Shown: piece by piece, positions 14,514-16,414 of the stretch | Numbering within the stretch: position 1 is the first letter of the stretch | Layout: each line of letters opens with the position of its first letter | DNA from: an uncultured Collinsella sp. | GTDB lineage: Bacteria > Actinomycetota > Coriobacteriia > Coriobacteriales > Coriobacteriaceae | Assembly (NCBI GenBank): GCA_902465465.1 | Contig: CABQNF010000005.1 | Location: 1-16,414 of the forward strand | Reading direction: 5' to 3' | DNA: 16,414 nucleotides | Translations under genes and position numbers: made by a program | Notes under the pieces: generated by a model | Told to the model about the DNA's origin: nothing | Databases searched by the model: none | The model's input: only the letters and a program-made list of their open reading frames with translations

Positions 14514-15060
14514 GGTCGCTCCGATCGCTTTAGTTTGCCACTTAATTATGTCATTATCAAAACGACGGGCAGCTCTTCATGCGCTGACTCATGTCCTGCA
14601 ATCTCTCTTCTGATATTCCGCATGCTTCGGCAACATTATTTGTGCGGAGCGCATCGCTCAAGTCGCAGCGAACAGATACGAAGAAGTTCGATTGCCAGAA
14701 TTCATTGCCCGCCCTGAGACGCAGAGACGGCCTCCAAACAAGCTACATGCGGACTTGAGACAGCATAGCGCTCGCCCGTCGGCATCCTACAACCCGTATC
14801 CCCCACTCCCCTGTTTCCGTGTTGAGAGCAATAGACGGGGTTCCAAGGGGACTCGTCCCTTTGGCGCGCAAGGTCCGGGGGCGGCGCGATCCATCCCCGG
14901 CACTATTATTAGCTAAGGACCGCCGAAACTCCTCCCAATTGGAGTTTATCGGTCGATAAGTCAAGCCGACCGGCCCGCGATTATCAATGGTTTATTTGCT
15001 TCACATAATAAATTGACTCAGGATTCACCCGCAATTCACCCGCAAAGTAAACCAATAAAG
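14514..15060. other. Gene-free right end of the island
   Basis: About 550 bases with no gene I can support. It contains a 9-bp hairpin with a CTCG loop (14843-14864), a 7-bp hairpin AAACTCC/GGAGTTT (14926-14947), a small dyad GGTCG/CGACC (14951-14971), and a perfect tandem duplication of ATTCACCCGCA (15023-15033 and 15034-15044) next to the tRNA terminator. The last ~100 bases are AT-rich. Short ORFs here (for example 14692-14916) lack ribosome-binding sites and family resemblance. It probably holds decayed element DNA, where an integrase would normally sit. Confidence 0.5.
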
Positions 15061-15092
15061 AAAAAGCTCGGAGGCAATTTTGCTTCCGAGCT
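15061..15092 (-). terminator. Terminator of tRNA-fMet
   Basis: On the minus strand AGCTCGGA pairs with TCCGAGCT, followed after one mismatch by two inner pairs, with an AAAATT loop and then TTTTTCTTT. It starts about 10 bases after the CCA end. The outer stem resembles the left-end terminator but the inner part differs, which fits an island-supplied replacement. Confidence 0.8.
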
Positions 15093-15146
15093 GCAAGTTC
15101 TTGGTCGCGGGGGCAGGATTTGAACCTACGACCTCCGGGTTATGAG
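15087..15146 (-). repeat. Right 60-bp direct repeat (attachment-site copy inside tRNA-fMet)
   Basis: Identical to 9628-9687. It runs from the terminator stem through the tRNA 3' end to the anticodon loop of the intact tRNA gene, so the functional tRNA is a chimera of chromosomal 5' part and (presumably) island-borne 3' part. Confidence 0.9.
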
Positions 15147-15178
15147 CCCGGCGAGCTACCAGACTGCTCCACCCCGCA
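15102..15178 (-). tRNA. Initiator tRNA-fMet (CAU)
   Basis: A 77-nt tRNA with encoded CCA (15102-15104) and anticodon CAT at 15142-15144. Initiator features: three consecutive G-C pairs in the anticodon stem (GGG CTCATAA CCC), the D arm AGCAGTCTGGTAGCTCG very like E. coli tRNA-fMet, and a weak first acceptor pair. Position 1 is U and 72 is G here, a wobble in place of the usual C-A mismatch; 2-7 pair fully with 66-71. The T arm is GTAGG-TTCAAAT-CCTGC. The gene hosts the island at its 3' end but is complete. Confidence 0.95.
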
Positions 15179-15209
15179 ATGTCTGGGCGCCTCATGTGCG
15201 CAAGAAAGA

Positions 15210-15238
15210 ATATTACGCGGGAGTTCGGTAAACGGCAA
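15210..15238 (-). promoter_or_regulatory. Promoter of tRNA-fMet
   Basis: Minus-strand TTGCCG (15233-15238) and TAATAT (15210-15215) separated by exactly 17 bases, about 31 bases upstream of the mature tRNA 5' end. A good sigma-70-type promoter in a sensible place. Confidence 0.7.
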
Positions 15239-15315
15239 GGAAAATCTCGTAGAGCATAATTCCTTCATATTTAAACCCCTCAGCCCCTATCACCGTAAAC
15301 GAATCGCAGCCGAGC

Positions 15316-15338
15316 GCCGTCGACGGCACGTATACAAT
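15316..15338 (+). promoter_or_regulatory. Possible promoter of coaX
   Basis: TATACAAT (15331-15338) is a good -10 candidate 37 bases before the start codon. A perfect 12-bp palindrome GCCGTCGACGGC (15316-15327) sits directly upstream, where a regulator could act. No convincing -35 is found. Confidence 0.3.
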
Positions 15339-15374
15339 GGTGCGCGTCCTTTTATGCCAACACCGGGAGTAGAC

Positions 15375-16042
15375 ATGCTGCTCGCTATCGATATGGGAAA
15401 CACGCAGACGGCCATGGGGCTGTTTGACGGAGACGAGCTGGTGCAGTCGTGGCGTATGCCCACCGACCGCTCCTATACCGCCGACGAGATCCACGTGCGC
15501 CTGATGGGCTTCTTTAAGATGTATGACCTCTCGCTCGGCGCGGTCGACGCGATCGCCTTTGCCGGCGTGGTGCCGCAGCTCTCGCGCGAGTGGCACGCCG
15601 TGGCCGACCGCATTGCCGCGGACGCCATCGTCATCGGGCCGCAGACGGTCGCCGTGACCAAGCTGCGGGCGGCGCGCCCCCAGGCCGTTGGTGCCGACCG
15701 CATCGCCAACGCCGTCGCTGCCGAGACCTTCTACGACGCGCCGGCGATCGTGGTGGACTTTGGCACCGCAACCAATATCGACGTCATCGATGAGGACGGC
15801 TATTACATTGGCGGAGCGATTGCGCCGGGCATCCGTATCTCCATGGACGCGCTTGCTGCCCGTGCCGCCAAGCTCGCCAGCGCATGAAGCGCGAGCTAGG
15901 CCGCGAGGATGCCACCGTTATCGCCACGGGCGGTCTCGCCGGCATCGTCGCCGATTCGACCGATGCCTTCGACGTGGTCGACGGACAGCTCACCATCAAG
16001 GGTATCTGCGAAATCTACCGCCGCATGCAGGAGCTGGGATAG
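15375..16042 (+). pseudogene. coaX: coaX, type III pantothenate kinase, broken by internal deletion/frameshift
   Basis: The first enzyme of coenzyme A synthesis (ATP + pantothenate to 4'-phosphopantothenate). The start ATG 15375 follows GGGAG. The first frame encodes 170 residues with DMGNT (6-10), GADR (106-109), DFGTAT (128-133) and GGAIAPGI, then stops at 15887 after AAKLASA. The C-terminal part resumes in the -1 frame from 15884 (MKRELGRED, VIATGGLAG, LTIKGICEIYRRMQ) and ends at 16042. The two parts add to about 223 residues against roughly 255 for the family. The missing stretch is the one that normally follows the AAKL helix, so a deletion of about 100 bases (length 1 mod 3) is the simplest explanation. 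Translation would give a truncated, probably inactive kinase. Assembly error cannot be excluded. Confidence 0.8.
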
Positions 16043-16115
16043 AGCAGGGGCTTAAGTCGAGCACGCCCGATGCCACAGTCCCCGCAAAGGCTCGCCAAGC
16101 CTATTCCTCAGATAA

Positions 16116-16148
16116 GCGAAACCCTCCCCGGCACAGGCCGAGAAGGGT
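16116..16148 (-). terminator. Probable terminator of birA
   Basis: On the minus strand a 12-bp stem (16137-16148 with 16121-16132, two U-G pairs) with a CTGT loop is followed by a short TTTCGCTTAT. The T-run is weak. It begins 39 bases after the birA stop, between the convergent coaX and birA. Confidence 0.55.
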
Positions 16149-16187
16149 CTTGTTGCCATCGTTATCTTTGAGCGCTGGCGCCCCGCG

Positions 16188-16414
16188 CTACAGCCCGCGA
16201 ATTCGTACAGCCTCGGGCGGAAACTCCTGCTCGCCGGCATCGGTCTTGATGGTCGCGCGGCCCCAGATGTCCAGGCCCGCAAACACACCGACCGCAAGCG
16301 GCAAGCCGTTGGGAGACACCGCCGCAACCTGGCGGCCCAGCAGCGGCACCATGTCGAAGTACTCGCCCAGCACGGGAGCCAGCGGCCCTGCGGCGCCTTG
16401 CGGCGTGTTGGCAA
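16188..16414 (-). CDS. birA: BirA biotin--protein ligase, C-terminal part (runs off the window)
   Basis: An open frame enters from the right edge and ends at TAG 16188-16190, giving 74 residues. It reads AAGPLAPVLGEYFDMVPLLG, then RQVAAV, GVFAGLDIWGRATIK and EAVRIRGL. This matches the end of the ligase domain and the small SH3-like C-terminal domain of biotin protein ligase (class II BirA), where a GxxxGIDxxGxL segment and a final E-V/I-R motif are typical. The enzyme attaches biotin to carboxyl carrier proteins. The GTG at 16371-16373 is internal, not a start. birA is commonly found next to coaX in bacteria, which supports both calls. Confidence 0.75.
   Translation of the reverse strand, partial: ANTPQGAAGPLAPVLGEYFDMVPLLGRQVAAVSPNGLPLAVGVFAGLDIWGRATIKTDAGEQEFPPEAVRIRGL

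Larger units (their letters stand above)
9628..15146. mobile_element. 5.46-kb genomic island inserted in tRNA-fMet
   Basis: Bounded by perfect 60-bp direct repeats, one within an intact initiator tRNA gene (right) and one as a tRNA 3' fragment (left). Insertion at the 3' half of a tRNA from the anticodon loop onward, with the gene restored at one end, is the classic footprint of a tyrosine-recombinase element. Cargo: EIICB permease, small membrane protein, GH4 phosphoglucosidase and an RpiR regulator. No intact integrase, excisionase or transfer gene is visible, so the island is probably immobile now, or was moved in trans. The ends (9688-10340 and 14514-15086) are gene-poor. Confidence 0.8.

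Noticed and set aside
14692..14916. 74-codon plus-strand frame in the island's right end
   Set aside because: No ribosome-binding site, no family likeness, and it crosses the hairpin at 14843-14864.
15120..15374. Upstream extension of coaX
   Set aside because: The open frame runs back through the tRNA gene; the family start motif LLAIDMGNT begins at ATG 15375 with its own Shine-Dalgarno.
16188..16373. A complete 61-codon gene starting at GTG 16373
   Set aside because: The frame stays open to the window edge and the upstream residues (AAGPLAPVLGEYF) continue the BirA fold, so this is an internal codon.

Overview
The window looks like chromosomal DNA of a GC-rich, strictly anaerobic gut actinobacterium of the class Coriobacteriia, most likely Collinsella or a close relative. 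This is inferred from base composition, family-level resemblance and gene neighbourhoods; no database search was run. It holds about a dozen protein-coding genes, one intact tRNA, one broken housekeeping gene, several clear intrinsic terminators and two unusual repeat structures.

Left part (1-5952): after a gene-free end with a 154-bp inverted-repeat structure comes a tightly packed minus-strand operon for an Ech-type, energy-converting group 4 [NiFe] hydrogenase. Read in transcription order it follows echA-B-C-D-E-F, but the antiporter-like EchA (NuoL-like) and the NuoH-like EchB are one 960-residue protein. The Ni-binding cysteines of the large subunit are intact and its chain ends where related precursors are cleaved, so it should be a working H2-forming or H2-using ion pump that needs no C-terminal protease.

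Middle (5953-9627): a lone IS3 OrfA-like helix-turn-helix gene with its own terminator, then a single-gene unit for a large flavin/iron-sulfur oxidoreductase of the Old Yellow Enzyme/2,4-dienoyl-CoA reductase type. Upstream of it lie four 55-bp inverted-repeat units at an 80-81 bp period.

Right-middle (9628-15146): a 5.46-kb genomic island between two perfect 60-bp direct repeats. The right copy is part of an intact initiator tRNA-fMet gene; the left copy is the displaced tRNA 3' portion, broken at the anticodon loop, as expected for tyrosine-recombinase insertion. The island carries a catabolic cassette: a PTS EIICB sugar permease, a small two-helix membrane protein, a GH4 6-phospho-alpha-glucosidase (diagnostic CDMP motif) and a divergent RpiR-type regulator. 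Together these would import an alpha-glucoside such as maltose as its 6-phosphate, split it inside the cell, and sense the phosphosugar. No intact integrase is present; only a possible relic lies near the left end.

Right end (15147-16414): the promoter and 5' part of tRNA-fMet, a coaX (type III pantothenate kinase) gene broken by an apparent internal deletion with frameshift, and the C-terminal end of birA on the opposite strand.
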